Source of the DNA: Chitinophaga sp. XS-30
Lineage (GTDB): Bacteria; Bacteroidota; Bacteroidia; Chitinophagales; Chitinophagaceae
Assembly: GCF_008086345.1 (NCBI RefSeq)
Contig: NZ_CP043006.1
Coordinates: 3,904,032-3,968,031 of the forward strand
Direction: 5' to 3'
DNA: 64,000 nucleotides
A program made the translations under genes and the position numbers. The first letter of the stretch is position 1; every line of letters starts with the position of its first letter. A model generated the notes under the pieces. It was not told the DNA's origin, searched no databases, and worked only from the letters and a program-made list of their open reading frames with translations. Shown in pieces: positions 17,505 to 25,710 of this stretch.

Positions 17505-17523
17505 AGGATAAAAGGATGTATTT
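17505..17523 (-). promoter_or_regulatory. Candidate operator upstream of the hemerythrin operon
   Basis: On the minus strand this reads AAATACATCCTTTTATCCT. The same sequence without the central CC occurs at 25684-25700 upstream of the RIC gene on the same relative strand. The gap also holds TAGCTTTG (17538-17545), a likely -7 box for the divergent queD gene. A neighbouring Rrf2 regulator (18018-18470) is the candidate ligand. Confidence 0.45.
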
Positions 17524-17563
17524 ATCTTTATTTATATTAGCTTTGTTATAAATCGCAAATAGA

Positions 17564-17989
17564 ATGCTTCAGGTGACAAAGATCTTTCGCTTTGAAACGG
17601 CGCACGCCCTTTATGGATATGCAGGCAGCTGTCGTTTTATACACGGTCATTCCTATGTATTGCACGTCACGGTCAGGTCCACGCAGCAGGAGGATGTTTA
17701 CCTTCCTGCCCCGGGCATACTGCTGGATTTCAAGGAGCTCAAAAAGCTGGTGCAGGAAACGGTGATCACGCATCTGGACCATCAGCTTGTGCTTTCCAGC
17801 GCTTATGTGGATGCAAATCCGGGCATGGCGCAGGAAGATAATCTGCTGGTGATGGAAGCGGAGCCATCCGCCGAAAATCTCCTCCTCTTTATCCGGAACG
17901 CCATCCGCGGAAAGCTGCCTGCGGGTACTGAACTGGCCGGATTGAAGCTGTTCGAGACACAGGACTCCTTTGCGGAATGGGTTTTATGA
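17564..17989 (+). CDS. queD: 6-carboxy-5,6,7,8-tetrahydropterin synthase / 6-pyruvoyl-tetrahydropterin synthase family
   Basis: 141-residue member of the QueD/PTPS family, making 6-carboxytetrahydropterin from dihydroneopterin triphosphate for queuosine or other deazapurines. The zinc and catalytic motif CRFIHGHSYVLHV (Cys about 24, HxH about 29-31), the DHQLVLS segment and the C-terminal ETQDSFAEW are present. The neighbours do not include other queuosine genes, so a different pterin role is possible. It is 28 bp upstream of the Rrf2 gene and probably shares its transcript. Confidence 0.85.
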   Translation: MLQVTKIFRFETAHALYGYAGSCRFIHGHSYVLHVTVRSTQQEDVYLPAPGILLDFKELKKLVQETVITHLDHQLVLSSAYVDANPGMAQEDNLLVMEAEPSAENLLLFIRNAIRGKLPAGTELAGLKLFETQDSFAEWVL

Positions 17990-18017
17990 TTATTTTGCAG
18001 GCAAATCAACGATACAT

Positions 18018-18470
18018 ATGCTTTCGAAATCTGCGGAATATGCGCTTCGGGCCACCATTTACATTGCATTGAAAGGCTCGGTGGACAACAAGCTGGGAAT
18101 TGACGAGATCTCCTCGGCCATTGACTCACCGCAGTACTTCACCGCCAAGATCATGCAATTGCTCACGAAGAACAACCGTGTGGTAAGCTCCGTACGCGGC
18201 CCCAACGGCGGCTTTTACCTGACGGATGCTGCCCGTAAACTGCCGGTGCGCGTTGTGCTGGAAGCTGTGGGAGAAGACGGCATCATCACCAAATGCGTGC
18301 TCGGCCTGAAGGAGTGCTCTGAAAGCAGACCCTGCCCCATGCATGAACAGTATCGCTCCATCAAGGTACAGCTGCGGCAGATGTTTGACAAAACAACCAT
18401 ACAGGACCTGGCGAATGAAACCGGCAAAGGCAAGCTGGTGATCAATAACCAGCTCGTCAAAAAGAAATGA
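18018..18470 (+). CDS. Rrf2 family transcriptional regulator, three-Cys (NsrR/IscR-like)
   Basis: 150-residue Rrf2 regulator. The winged-helix part begins MLSKSAEYALRATIYIAL and includes SPQYFTAKIMQLLTKNN and the wing VRGPNGGFYL. Three cysteines (93, 100, 106) occur in KCVLGLKECSESRPCPMH with IscR/NsrR-like spacing, so an Fe-S cluster sensing NO or redox is likely. I use ATG 18018; the in-frame start at 17970 lies within queD. It sits between the hemerythrin operon and the nos cluster and ends 3 bp from nosY on the opposite strand, so it is the natural regulator of this region. Confidence 0.9.
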   Translation: MLSKSAEYALRATIYIALKGSVDNKLGIDEISSAIDSPQYFTAKIMQLLTKNNRVVSSVRGPNGGFYLTDAARKLPVRVVLEAVGEDGIITKCVLGLKECSESRPCPMHEQYRSIKVQLRQMFDKTTIQDLANETGKGKLVINNQLVKKK

Positions 18471-18473
18471 CTG

Positions 18474-19241
18474 TCAAAGATCTTTTCTCCTGAAAATCCG
18501 GACGGACAGCAACAAAGGCACCGCCACCCAGCTGATCATGCAGATGATGGCATAAATGCTGCCGCTGGCAGATCCGAGGAATTGCTTGAACAAAGCCCCT
18601 GAATACCCCATCAATACCGCCACATCAAGCTGCAACAGCATCAACACCCGCCCGAGATCTACCGGGTTGAAGCTCATGATGCCTACCAGCGCCTTGTCTA
18701 TCGGATATTCACTGAAAGCATAGATGAAGGTCATCATCAGGCCATCAAATAACAGCGTGAAAAACAGCGAAACAATGATGGCTGCGCCGATGCCTCTCGT
18801 CTTGTCTTTGGACAGCACAAATATCAGCAAGGCTATCGCTGTAAAAATGAAGGTGAGCAATACGCCCGTCAGTATCAGCATCAGGGAGGCTGCGCCCGGC
18901 ACCATGATCAGCAAAGGCATGCCAACACCTCCGGCAAACGCAGCGGCAAGCGAAAGCGCCATGCCGGCGTATTCCGAGAGGAGGATGCTGGCCCGCTTCA
19001 CCGGTTGGGACAACAGGAGCTCAATGAACTCCAGCGAATTGAAAAAATAGATCGTGGCAAAGAGGGTAGTGATGATCGGCACAAACAGCAATGTGATATT
19101 CAACAGGCTCAGCAGCCCTTTTGTACTGTTGCCGTCAAGGCTCAGGAGGCTGAACGACAGGATGGCCAGCACCACCGAGTATATCAAAACAGACCTGTTT
19201 TTCAGCAGGTCAAGCAGCACGTATTTACTTAAGGTCAGCAT
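18474..19241 (-). CDS. nosY: ABC transporter permease of the nos cluster
   Basis: Integral membrane permease with about six hydrophobic segments, partner of NosF, needed for maturation of the CuZ site of nitrous oxide reductase. I start at ATG 19241 (MLTLSKYVLLDLLKNRSVLIYS), which overlaps nosF by 7 bp; the longer frame to 19307 lies within nosF. The family features are the NSLEFIELLLSQPVKR loop and the C-terminal RIFRRKDL tail after the last helix. It is the last gene of the nos operon. Its stop is 3 bp from that of the convergent regulator gene. Confidence 0.9.
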   Translation of the reverse strand: MLTLSKYVLLDLLKNRSVLIYSVVLAILSFSLLSLDGNSTKGLLSLLNITLLFVPIITTLFATIYFFNSLEFIELLLSQPVKRASILLSEYAGMALSLAAAFAGGVGMPLLIMVPGAASLMLILTGVLLTFIFTAIALLIFVLSKDKTRGIGAAIIVSLFFTLLFDGLMMTFIYAFSEYPIDKALVGIMSFNPVDLGRVLMLLQLDVAVLMGYSGALFKQFLGSASGSIYAIICMISWVAVPLLLSVRIFRRKDL

Positions 19242-19963
19242 ATCACGGGTTTTTGTTCCTGCAGGATGTTGGCAATTACTTTGTTCAGTTTTCTTTCCCC
19301 GGTCCATTCCTGCAGGCGTTCCACAGATTCATGGAAAAGCAGCCTGCCATCCTGCAGGTAAATGATATGGCTGATCAGCCCGTCGAGGTCGCTCAGCACA
19401 TGGGAGGTGATCAGCACCAGTTTCCCGTTGGCACATTCGGCAGCGATCTTGTCTTTCAGCAGCTCATTGGCCACAGGGTCAAGCCCGGCGGTGGGTTCGT
19501 CCAGTATGTAGATATCCGGTGAGAACAGGAAGGCCAGGCAGGCGCTGACCTTTTGCCGGGTGCCGCCGGAGAGGGTACGCATTTTCTTGTGTTTGATCCG
19601 GTTGAGCCCGAAACTGAAATACAGTTCTTCATCGCAGGCGGCTGGCGCTTTACGGATATCGCGGATCATGTGGATCACCTGTTCGATGGTCATATTGTCC
19701 GGATACCGGCCTATTTGCGGCATATACCCGATATTGGCGCGATAATGCTCGTCCTCCCGGATGATCTGCCCGTTGATGGCGATGCTGCCTTTTTCCGGCA
19801 CAACCAGGCCAAGGATGGATTTGATCAGCGTTGTTTTCCCGGAGCCGTTGGGGCCCAGCAACGATACGGCCTGCCCCTTTTCCAGGCGGAGATCGATATT
19901 GTCCAGCGCCTTGAACCGGCCGAATGACTTGGTAAGTTTTTCTATACGGATCATAAGTTCCAT
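19235..19963 (-). CDS. nosF: ABC transporter ATP-binding protein of the nos cluster
   Basis: 242-residue ABC ATPase. Walker A GPNGSGKTT near residue 38, Q-loop MPQIGRYPDN, signature LSGGTRQKVS, Walker B IYILDEPTAG and H-loop ITSHVL are all present. With NosY and NosD it supplies a sulfur species or other factor for CuZ assembly of NosZ. Start at 19963 overlaps nosD by 13 bp; an internal ATG at 19954 would give a 4-bp ATGA overlap and is equally possible. Confidence 0.93.
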   Translation of the reverse strand: MELMIRIEKLTKSFGRFKALDNIDLRLEKGQAVSLLGPNGSGKTTLIKSILGLVVPEKGSIAINGQIIREDEHYRANIGYMPQIGRYPDNMTIEQVIHMIRDIRKAPAACDEELYFSFGLNRIKHKKMRTLSGGTRQKVSACLAFLFSPDIYILDEPTAGLDPVANELLKDKIAAECANGKLVLITSHVLSDLDGLISHIIYLQDGRLLFHESVERLQEWTGERKLNKVIANILQEQKPVIC

Positions 19964-21174
19964 TTTCTTGTTCTTGGACGATCATCCCTGAGCTGGTCCG
20001 GGATGATGGTAGGCATCATTTTTTCCGCCTGGTCCATAATATTGGTCAGAAAGCTCCGGTACAGGATCATGGCCGCCGGTACCCGCTCGGAGAGGACGGA
20101 ATAGAGGCTGACCGGGTAATAGGGCACATCGCCTGTTCCGTCCCGGTCCAGATCATATCCATCGTATTTGTCCCAGTAGTTTCCTTTGTAAGTGTTCAGC
20201 ATCATGGTGCCATTGGTAGCCACATCAAACGAGTTGTCAAGAAAATTGTTCCCTTCGATCACATTGGCTTCGCAGCTGGCTTGTACGCGCATGGCCCATC
20301 CGTTCGACGAAAATTCGTTTCCGCTGATGTGTATCCGGTTGCTGCCTTCCATGAAGATCCCGATAGTGTTTTTGACAAAGCGGTTGGAATCGATACGGCT
20401 GTCCGATATCTCTTTCAGGAGAATGCCGTAGGAGGCATCTCCCCAGTTATGATAAAAGGTATTCCTGTGCATGGTCACGCCTTTGGTGTACATCACGGCA
20501 ACGCCCGCACCGTTGTTGCGAAAGGTATTATAGCTGTAGGTATCGTTATGGGAAAACATGAAATGGAGGCCGTACCGGATATTGTTATGAGAGATGTTCC
20601 GGAGGATGGAGGAGCCGGTAACGAACTCGAAATAGATGCCATCCCGGTGGCCGGAGATCGTATTGCCGGCGATCAGGAGGCTGTCGCATTTCCAGGCATG
20701 GACGCCGTTGCCGGATTGCAGTTCATCGGTTGTCACGGCTTTGATGTAGTTGCCGGTGATGATGCAGTGCCTGCTGTTCTCCAGGTACACGGCGTAGGTG
20801 GTGTACAGGAACCGGCAATCGCGGATGACGGACCCGCGGCTGTTCTGCAGCCTGATCCCCGCCATGTCCACCATACTGCTGCGCCCGGTGTGCTGCACGG
20901 TGATGCCCTGTATGCGGACGTTTGAAGCGGTGATGATGAATACCTGGTGGCGTTTTTCCCCGTCGAATACCGGGTATTGAAGCCCGATGATGGTGAGGGG
21001 TTTGCGGACGATGATGTCATGCTGCCGGTAAAGCCCCGGCGCGAGCAGGATGGTATCACCGGGCCGTGCGCTGTCAAGGACGCCTTGCAGCGGTCTTGAT
21101 GGCCCCGTTGTTACAACGGTAGCGCCGGCAGCTGCGGGGAGCAATAAACTTAGCAGGATGGCTCTGAACAGCAT
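19951..21174 (-). CDS. nosD: Nitrous oxide reductase maturation protein NosD
   Basis: Periplasmic parallel beta-helix protein (407 residues) required for CuZ assembly. A signal peptide (MLFRAILLSLLLPAAAGA) is followed by CASH/beta-helix repeats: RPLQGVLDSARPGDTILLAPGLY, then many NxI/GN turns such as SGNEFSSNGW, and the closing GNYWDKYDGYDLDRDGTGDVPY segment typical of NosD (key residues WDKYDGYD). It shares one base with the nosL stop and overlaps nosF, indicating tight translational coupling. Confidence 0.95.
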   Translation of the reverse strand: MLFRAILLSLLLPAAAGATVVTTGPSRPLQGVLDSARPGDTILLAPGLYRQHDIIVRKPLTIIGLQYPVFDGEKRHQVFIITASNVRIQGITVQHTGRSSMVDMAGIRLQNSRGSVIRDCRFLYTTYAVYLENSRHCIITGNYIKAVTTDELQSGNGVHAWKCDSLLIAGNTISGHRDGIYFEFVTGSSILRNISHNNIRYGLHFMFSHNDTYSYNTFRNNGAGVAVMYTKGVTMHRNTFYHNWGDASYGILLKEISDSRIDSNRFVKNTIGIFMEGSNRIHISGNEFSSNGWAMRVQASCEANVIEGNNFLDNSFDVATNGTMMLNTYKGNYWDKYDGYDLDRDGTGDVPYYPVSLYSVLSERVPAAMILYRSFLTNIMDQAEKMMPTIIPDQLRDDRPRTRKWNL

Positions 21175-21587
21175 TACGGTAAAGTTTCCCAGGTGAGCAA
21201 TTCGAGTTGCAGGCTGTCCTGCAGTCCCTTCGCATCGTCTTTCCCGGCGAAAGCGGTGATATTTCCGCTCATCGGGCTTTTAAAGGAAGGATGATGAAGA
21301 TACACGGCCGTGGCGGCGTTGAGCGGTTGCTCCCCTTTCTCCCGGTAGGCATTGACGAATATCATACTGCCGGGTATTTCCGCGGTGAATGCACGGAGGC
21401 AGCTGATATCATCGAATTTGAACACCTTGCCCTTCGGGTTGACGATCTCGGCGGCGAACCGTTTGTCTATGATGGTCATCTTGCAATGTGCGCAGGCATC
21501 TTTGCCATAAACGATCGGCTCAAACGCCCTGTTGCATGCGCTTGTCATGCCGGCGAGAAGCAGGAGACTGCCCAAAAGGATTTTCAT
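21174..21587 (-). CDS. nosL: NosL copper chaperone lipoprotein
   Basis: 138-residue lipoprotein delivering Cu(I) for NosZ. The signal peptide MKILLGSLLLLAGMTSAC ends in a lipobox. The copper region AHCKMTIIDKRFAAEI, the FDDISCLRAF motif and the C-terminal GNITAF segment fit NosL. I take ATG 21587, directly before the signal peptide, rather than the longer frame to 21695. Even so the start overlaps the preceding membrane gene by 68 bp. Confidence 0.92.
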   Translation of the reverse strand: MKILLGSLLLLAGMTSACNRAFEPIVYGKDACAHCKMTIIDKRFAAEIVNPKGKVFKFDDISCLRAFTAEIPGSMIFVNAYREKGEQPLNAATAVYLHHPSFKSPMSGNITAFAGKDDAKGLQDSLQLELLTWETLP

Positions 21588-22170
21588 GAAGCTGTTTTTT
21601 TGCGCGCCTCCATTCATAAATGGATACGCTGGTGAGTAATATGGCTGCGGTGATAAAAAGCCAGCCGCCGATATCCGGCTGGGAGAGGGCCTCAAAATTC
21701 AGCATCTTCTTGTAACCGATGAACGGCGGCTGATAGGCCATGCCCGGCACCTTGATCGGTGCGGTGGGATCGAGGTTATGCCCGTAATCATACTCCCATT
21801 TCCAGAAGTCGTACATGGACAGGGTGGCGATGGCCAGCAAAGCACCCGTCCAGATATAGTATGCCCGGCGGCGCCCTTTGATGAGCACAACGAGGCCAAA
21901 GATGCAGAATGCAGCCAGAACGATGGGCAGGTACACGAATTCCCGGAAGTCCTCTTTGTGAATGGTCTTCATACCGATGTAGTGGTTCAGGCCATTGATG
22001 ACATCCACATCGCCCTTTACGTCATTTATCCATATTTGCATGAAGATGCCTTCCGGGTATTGCGGAGCTGCCAGGTCTATCCGCCACATGGGCACGAACC
22101 AGAGGGCGGCAATGCAGCCTATGGCAATGAAAACGCTGATCCTGGCAAACTTGCTTAATTTGTTATTCAT
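21520..22170 (-). CDS. Membrane protein of the Bacteroidota nos cluster, unknown function
   Basis: 216 residues with four predicted helices (about 9-30, 80-100, 106-124, 168-190) and a long loop after the first (DLAAPQYPEGIFMQIWINDVKGDVDVINGLNHYIGMK; key segment GLNHYIGMK). I do not recognise a characterised family, but I recall similar proteins between nosZ and nosL in other Bacteroidota. The histidine-bearing NHYIGMKTIHKEDFREF segment could contact copper or quinone; this is a guess. The C-terminus is basic (RRHDKR) and its coding end overlaps nosL. Confidence 0.7.
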   Translation of the reverse strand: MNNKLSKFARISVFIAIGCIAALWFVPMWRIDLAAPQYPEGIFMQIWINDVKGDVDVINGLNHYIGMKTIHKEDFREFVYLPIVLAAFCIFGLVVLIKGRRRAYYIWTGALLAIATLSMYDFWKWEYDYGHNLDPTAPIKVPGMAYQPPFIGYKKMLNFEALSQPDIGGWLFITAAILLTSVSIYEWRRAKKQLHENPFGQSPASRRHDKRMQQGV

Positions 22171-22224
22171 GACAGATGCAAAAAATGAGGCAGTACATCG
22201 CGGAGGTACTGCCCCGGTGTAAAA

Positions 22225-24204
22225 TCATCTTGCTGCTACGGGAGCTGCCGCTTCCTCTTCGCCCGTGCCCCATTTCAGGGGAACGTTGCTGCCTTTGGGA
22301 GATACTCTCAGGTAACCCTGCATCTCCTGGTGAAGCGCGGAACAGAAGTCCGTGCAGTAGAAGGGATATATTCCCGGTTTTACCGGAACGAACTTCAGGG
22401 TATTTGTTTCCCCGGGCATGATCAGCAACTCCGCATTCGGCGCATGTTTGATGGCGAACCCGTGCGGTATGTCCCAGTCCTGCTCCAGGTTGGTCACATG
22501 GAAGTACACTTCGTCACCCACCTGGATGCCTTCTATATTATCCGGTGTAAGGTGTGATCTGATGGCTGTCATATACACATGCACAACATTTCCTTCGCGT
22601 ACTACCTTTGTGGCTTTTTCTCCAAGTGAAACGTAAGGATGTTTGTTCTTGTTGATGTCGAAGAACTTGACGCTTTGCTCCCTGATCTTTTCCGCCGGAA
22701 TGGCCTGGGCGTAGTGTGGTTCGCCGATGGTGGGGAAATCCAGCAGTAGTTGCATCTTGTCCCCGTCGATGGAATAGAGCTGCGCGCTTTGTGCCAGTTC
22801 CGGTCCTGTTGGCAGATAGCGGTCTTTGGTGATCTTGTTGTAAGCCACTACATATTTTCCGTAGGGCTTTTTTGTGTCGCCGCCCGGCACCATGAGGTGG
22901 CCGATAGAGTAGTAGGTGGGAACGCGATCCAGCACTTTCAGGTCTTTCACGCTCCATTTCACGATCTCGGACGATACGAAGAAGGAGGTGTAGGCGTTGC
23001 CCTTTCCGTCAAATTCCGTATGCAAAGGCCCAAGCCCCGGCTTCTGGACTTCACCATGCAGCGCTGCTTCGTATTTGACAACGGGGATGCCGTTGTATTC
23101 GCCTTCGAACGCTTTATCGTCAATGGCTTTGATCAGTTTCTGGTAAGAGAACACGGGGATCAGGGCGGCCAGTTTCCCGCTGCCTACGATGAACTCGCCG
23201 GAGGGATCTACGTCACAGCCGTGGGGAGATTTCGGGCAGGGGATGAGGTACACCATGTCTTTCAGCTCTTCGGGGTCCAGCGTCAGCACTTCTTTGATGA
23301 TACGGGAAGTGGCGCTGTGCGTTTCTTCATCATATACATTGTGGTAATATTCCACAGGCATTTTTTTGCCTTTTCCGGCCTTGATGTATTCCTCCGCTTT
23401 TTTCCAGTTAACGGCAACGATGAAGTCTTTGTCCTTTTGGGAGGCATTCACTTCCAGCAGCGTGCTGGCCTGTTCCGTATTATAGGTGGAGAAGAAGAAC
23501 CAGCCGTGGGAAGGCCCTTTTCCCGCGCGGCTCAGATCGAGGTCCATGCCCGGCAGGATGATCTGGAAGCTGACGCTCATATGCCCGGTATTTTTATCCA
23601 CGCTGATGAACGAAGCGGTACTTTTGAAGTTCTTTTTAAAGGAGGCATTGTCCAGCGGTGATTCCTGGTTGCCTACCGGTATGGCGAAGCGTGTGCCGGC
23701 GATCACATATTCCGTGTTCTCCGTAATAAAAGGGGAGGAGTGGTTGCCGCCGCTGTTGGGCAGCTCTATGATCTCCGCGGTTTTGAATGTTTTCAGGTCG
23801 ATGCGGCCAACGCGGGGCGTATTGTTGGCATTGGCGAAGAGCCAGCGGCCGTCATGCTCGCCATTGGTCTGCGAGAGGGCGAGGTGGTGCTGATCGTCCC
23901 AGGGCACAAAACCGTAGGAGGTCTGCAACATCGGTTTGGTCTCTTCGTTGAAACCATACCCGTTTTCAGGATGCACGGAGAATACCGGGATGAGTTTCAG
24001 AAGCCGCCCGGACGGAAGGCCATATACGGATACCTGTCCGTTAAAGCCGCCGGAAACAAAGTTGTACAGTTCGTCATACTTGCCCGGGGCAACGTACGTC
24101 TTCGCTGCGGCGTCTCCGCTGACAGCAGATTCCGTACTTTTCATTTTGCAGCTTTGTATGGCAAGAGCACTGGTTACTGCCAGTAAAAGGATCGAGATTT
24201 TCAT
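22225..24204 (-). CDS. nosZ: Nitrous oxide reductase, clade II, Sec-dependent lipoprotein
   Basis: Reduces N2O to N2 in the periplasm. 659 residues. The signal is a Sec lipoprotein type (cleavage before Cys19, LAIQSC) rather than Tat, marking clade II. Seven CuZ histidines can be assigned: His106-His107 (WDDQHHLAL), GGNHSSP, KSPHGCDV, GPLHTEF, YSIGHLM and GEPHYAQ. The C-terminal cupredoxin domain has the CuA motif FYCTDFCSALHQEMQG (Cys617, Cys621, His625, Met628). The usual third His of DxHHxH is Ala here. Cytochrome c lies 30 bp upstream, and the maturation genes follow. Confidence 0.96.
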   Translation of the reverse strand: MKISILLLAVTSALAIQSCKMKSTESAVSGDAAAKTYVAPGKYDELYNFVSGGFNGQVSVYGLPSGRLLKLIPVFSVHPENGYGFNEETKPMLQTSYGFVPWDDQHHLALSQTNGEHDGRWLFANANNTPRVGRIDLKTFKTAEIIELPNSGGNHSSPFITENTEYVIAGTRFAIPVGNQESPLDNASFKKNFKSTASFISVDKNTGHMSVSFQIILPGMDLDLSRAGKGPSHGWFFFSTYNTEQASTLLEVNASQKDKDFIVAVNWKKAEEYIKAGKGKKMPVEYYHNVYDEETHSATSRIIKEVLTLDPEELKDMVYLIPCPKSPHGCDVDPSGEFIVGSGKLAALIPVFSYQKLIKAIDDKAFEGEYNGIPVVKYEAALHGEVQKPGLGPLHTEFDGKGNAYTSFFVSSEIVKWSVKDLKVLDRVPTYYSIGHLMVPGGDTKKPYGKYVVAYNKITKDRYLPTGPELAQSAQLYSIDGDKMQLLLDFPTIGEPHYAQAIPAEKIREQSVKFFDINKNKHPYVSLGEKATKVVREGNVVHVYMTAIRSHLTPDNIEGIQVGDEVYFHVTNLEQDWDIPHGFAIKHAPNAELLIMPGETNTLKFVPVKPGIYPFYCTDFCSALHQEMQGYLRVSPKGSNVPLKWGTGEEEAAAPVAAR

Positions 24205-24234
24205 TTGAGTGAAGATTAAGAGAGATAAATATGA

Positions 24235-24729
24235 TTAGTTCTTTCCATCATTTTTGCGCATAAATTCCAGTACGGCCCTTGCTTCCTCATCGGTCAGGTT
24301 CTGGTTAGGCATCCTTACCATACATAGCTCCAGCATGGCTTGCGCTTCGGAGTCCTTTTCCAGCATCTCGTCCACATTGGTGATAAAATTCATGATCCAT
24401 TCCGGTGTTCTCCGGTCTGTTACGCCCTTCCAGCCCGGGCCAACCAGTTTCTGGTCTGTCAGCTTGTGGCAGGACATACATTTGACATCGGAGATCTCAC
24501 GGCCTTTGACGACCATGGCTTCATCCAGCGGATGGGTAAGCGGAACGTCCCTGAACTTGCCGATGCCTTTGGGATCAGCATTGTCGGTTTTGCCGGCAAC
24601 AAGACTGTTGTCTGCCGGGGCCTCTGCCGAGGATGTTTCCTGGCCCGATCCTTCCTGGTTGCCGCCGCAGCCTGCCAGTGCCAGCAGCGCTGCAAGGGAA
24701 AAAATGAGGAGATATCTGAGATTCATCAT
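24235..24729 (-). CDS. Cytochrome c lipoprotein, probable electron donor of NosZ
   Basis: 164-residue lipoprotein: the signal MMNLRYLLIFSLAALLALAGC ends in a lipobox, then a Gly/Ser/Glu-rich linker, then a single class I heme c site CMSCH with axial Met probably in RMPNQNL. Conserved GPGWKGVTDRR and the C-terminal EEARAVLEFMR helix support a mono-heme cytochrome c. It is the first gene of the nos transcript (CAAAGTTC at 24758-24765, a -7-like box on the minus strand). It likely carries electrons to the CuA site. Confidence 0.9.
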   Translation of the reverse strand: MMNLRYLLIFSLAALLALAGCGGNQEGSGQETSSAEAPADNSLVAGKTDNADPKGIGKFRDVPLTHPLDEAMVVKGREISDVKCMSCHKLTDQKLVGPGWKGVTDRRTPEWIMNFITNVDEMLEKDSEAQAMLELCMVRMPNQNLTDEEARAVLEFMRKNDGKN

Positions 24730-24757
24730 AAAAGATTTGACAAGTGAATTATTGGTT

Positions 24758-24788
24758 CAAAGTTCGCCGGTGTGTTACAGCATTGCAA
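24758..24788 (-). promoter_or_regulatory. Probable promoter of the cytochrome c-nos operon
   Basis: On the minus strand TTG (24788-24786), 20-bp spacer, then GAACTTTG (24765-24758), close to the TAnnTTTG pattern. Nearby GTTACAG (24774-24780) and CTGTAAC (24815-24821) form an inverted repeat that spans the -33 region. Confidence 0.45.
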
Positions 24789-24822
24789 TGACCGGCATCA
24801 GCGCAGGCATTGATCTGTAACG

Positions 24823-25575
24823 CTACCGCTGAATGCTGCAACTGTTTCCCGTCATGCTCATGCTTTCTTCCATACGGCCGGCCTTCGGGAAAAGAATGTT
24901 ATTCTCCAGGTGAATGTGCAGGTGCAGATCGTCCTGGAACTCTTTCAGGAGCGCATAGGTCACCCGATAGGTATTGCAGCCGTCCGGTGGTACGGAAAAA
25001 TCATTGCTCAGCTCCTGTATTTTCCGGAAGCGTTCTCCTTCCTGATCATGTTCCTGCATCATCATGGCAATGGGATTGGAGACACTGCCGAAAGCAGGAG
25101 GGGGAAGGGGCGCCTGCTCTGATACCGATTGAACCATTCTTTCGATATAGGGAAACAGCATCAATTCCTCCTTTTTCATATGCATGATCAATTCTCCGGC
25201 GCTGGCGCGGAAAAGATCGAATATCAGCGCAAGCTCAGGATGATCGTTGCCGTGCACACTGCATAGCTTATGCAGATAGGCCTCCAGCACCGGTATCTGC
25301 TCTTCCACATACCGGTGGTGTTTCTGCCGGATATGCCCGGTAAGGGCGTCGAGCGGCCAGCTGTTGTAATCCGCTGCGCTGTCCTGCTGCTGCGTGAGTA
25401 CCGCCGCCAGCTGGGCCGTTACCGTTGCGGGATCGATGTTCTTTTGCCGGCAGGCGTCGGCAATGCTGCGGTTGCCATTGCAGCAGAAGTCAATGTTGAA
25501 TTTCCTGAAGATGGCGGCTGTACGGTAGTTTTCAGCAACAAGCTGTCCGATAATAGCCTGATCGAGATCTTGCAT
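24823..25575 (-). CDS. ric: Iron-sulfur cluster repair di-iron protein (RIC/YtfE/ScdA)
   Basis: 250 residues. The N-terminal DUF542 part (ENYRTAAIFRKFNIDFCCNGNRSIADACRQ) carries the conserved FCCNG motif; the C-terminal hemerythrin domain supplies di-iron ligands in HRYVEEQIP, HMKKEELMLFPYIE, EHDQEGERF and HIHLENNILFP. It repairs Fe-S centres damaged by NO or H2O2. It lies 93 bp upstream of the nos operon, and its own promoter region (TAACTTTG at 25664-25657, minus strand) has the AAATACAT...TTTTATCCT motif found before the hemerythrin operon. Confidence 0.93.
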   Translation of the reverse strand: MQDLDQAIIGQLVAENYRTAAIFRKFNIDFCCNGNRSIADACRQKNIDPATVTAQLAAVLTQQQDSAADYNSWPLDALTGHIRQKHHRYVEEQIPVLEAYLHKLCSVHGNDHPELALIFDLFRASAGELIMHMKKEELMLFPYIERMVQSVSEQAPLPPPAFGSVSNPIAMMMQEHDQEGERFRKIQELSNDFSVPPDGCNTYRVTYALLKEFQDDLHLHIHLENNILFPKAGRMEESMSMTGNSCSIQR

Positions 25576-25683
25576 GATGGGATGTTTTTAAGCGTTAATG
25601 ATCATGGTATATAATTAAACACCTTTTTGTCCTTAATATAAGATGTTCAAACGGCTCAAAGTTACGGCATATTCTGATAATAA

Positions 25684-25700
25684 AGGATAAAAATGTATTT
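25684..25700 (-). promoter_or_regulatory. Candidate operator upstream of ric
   Basis: Reads AAATACATTTTTATCCT on the minus strand, about 20 bp upstream of the TAACTTTG -7 box at 25664-25657, the position of an activator or -33-overlapping site. It is identical to the element at 17505-17523 apart from two missing central bases. Confidence 0.45.
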
Positions 25701-25710
25701 AATTATAAGG

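Noticed and set aside
22750..23661. 303-residue plus-strand frame over nosZ
   Set aside because: Shadow of nosZ in a GC-rich gene, no domain.
18018..24729. Horizontally acquired nos island
   Set aside because: Base composition and codon use look like the neighbours by eye, and no integrase, repeat or tRNA boundary is present.
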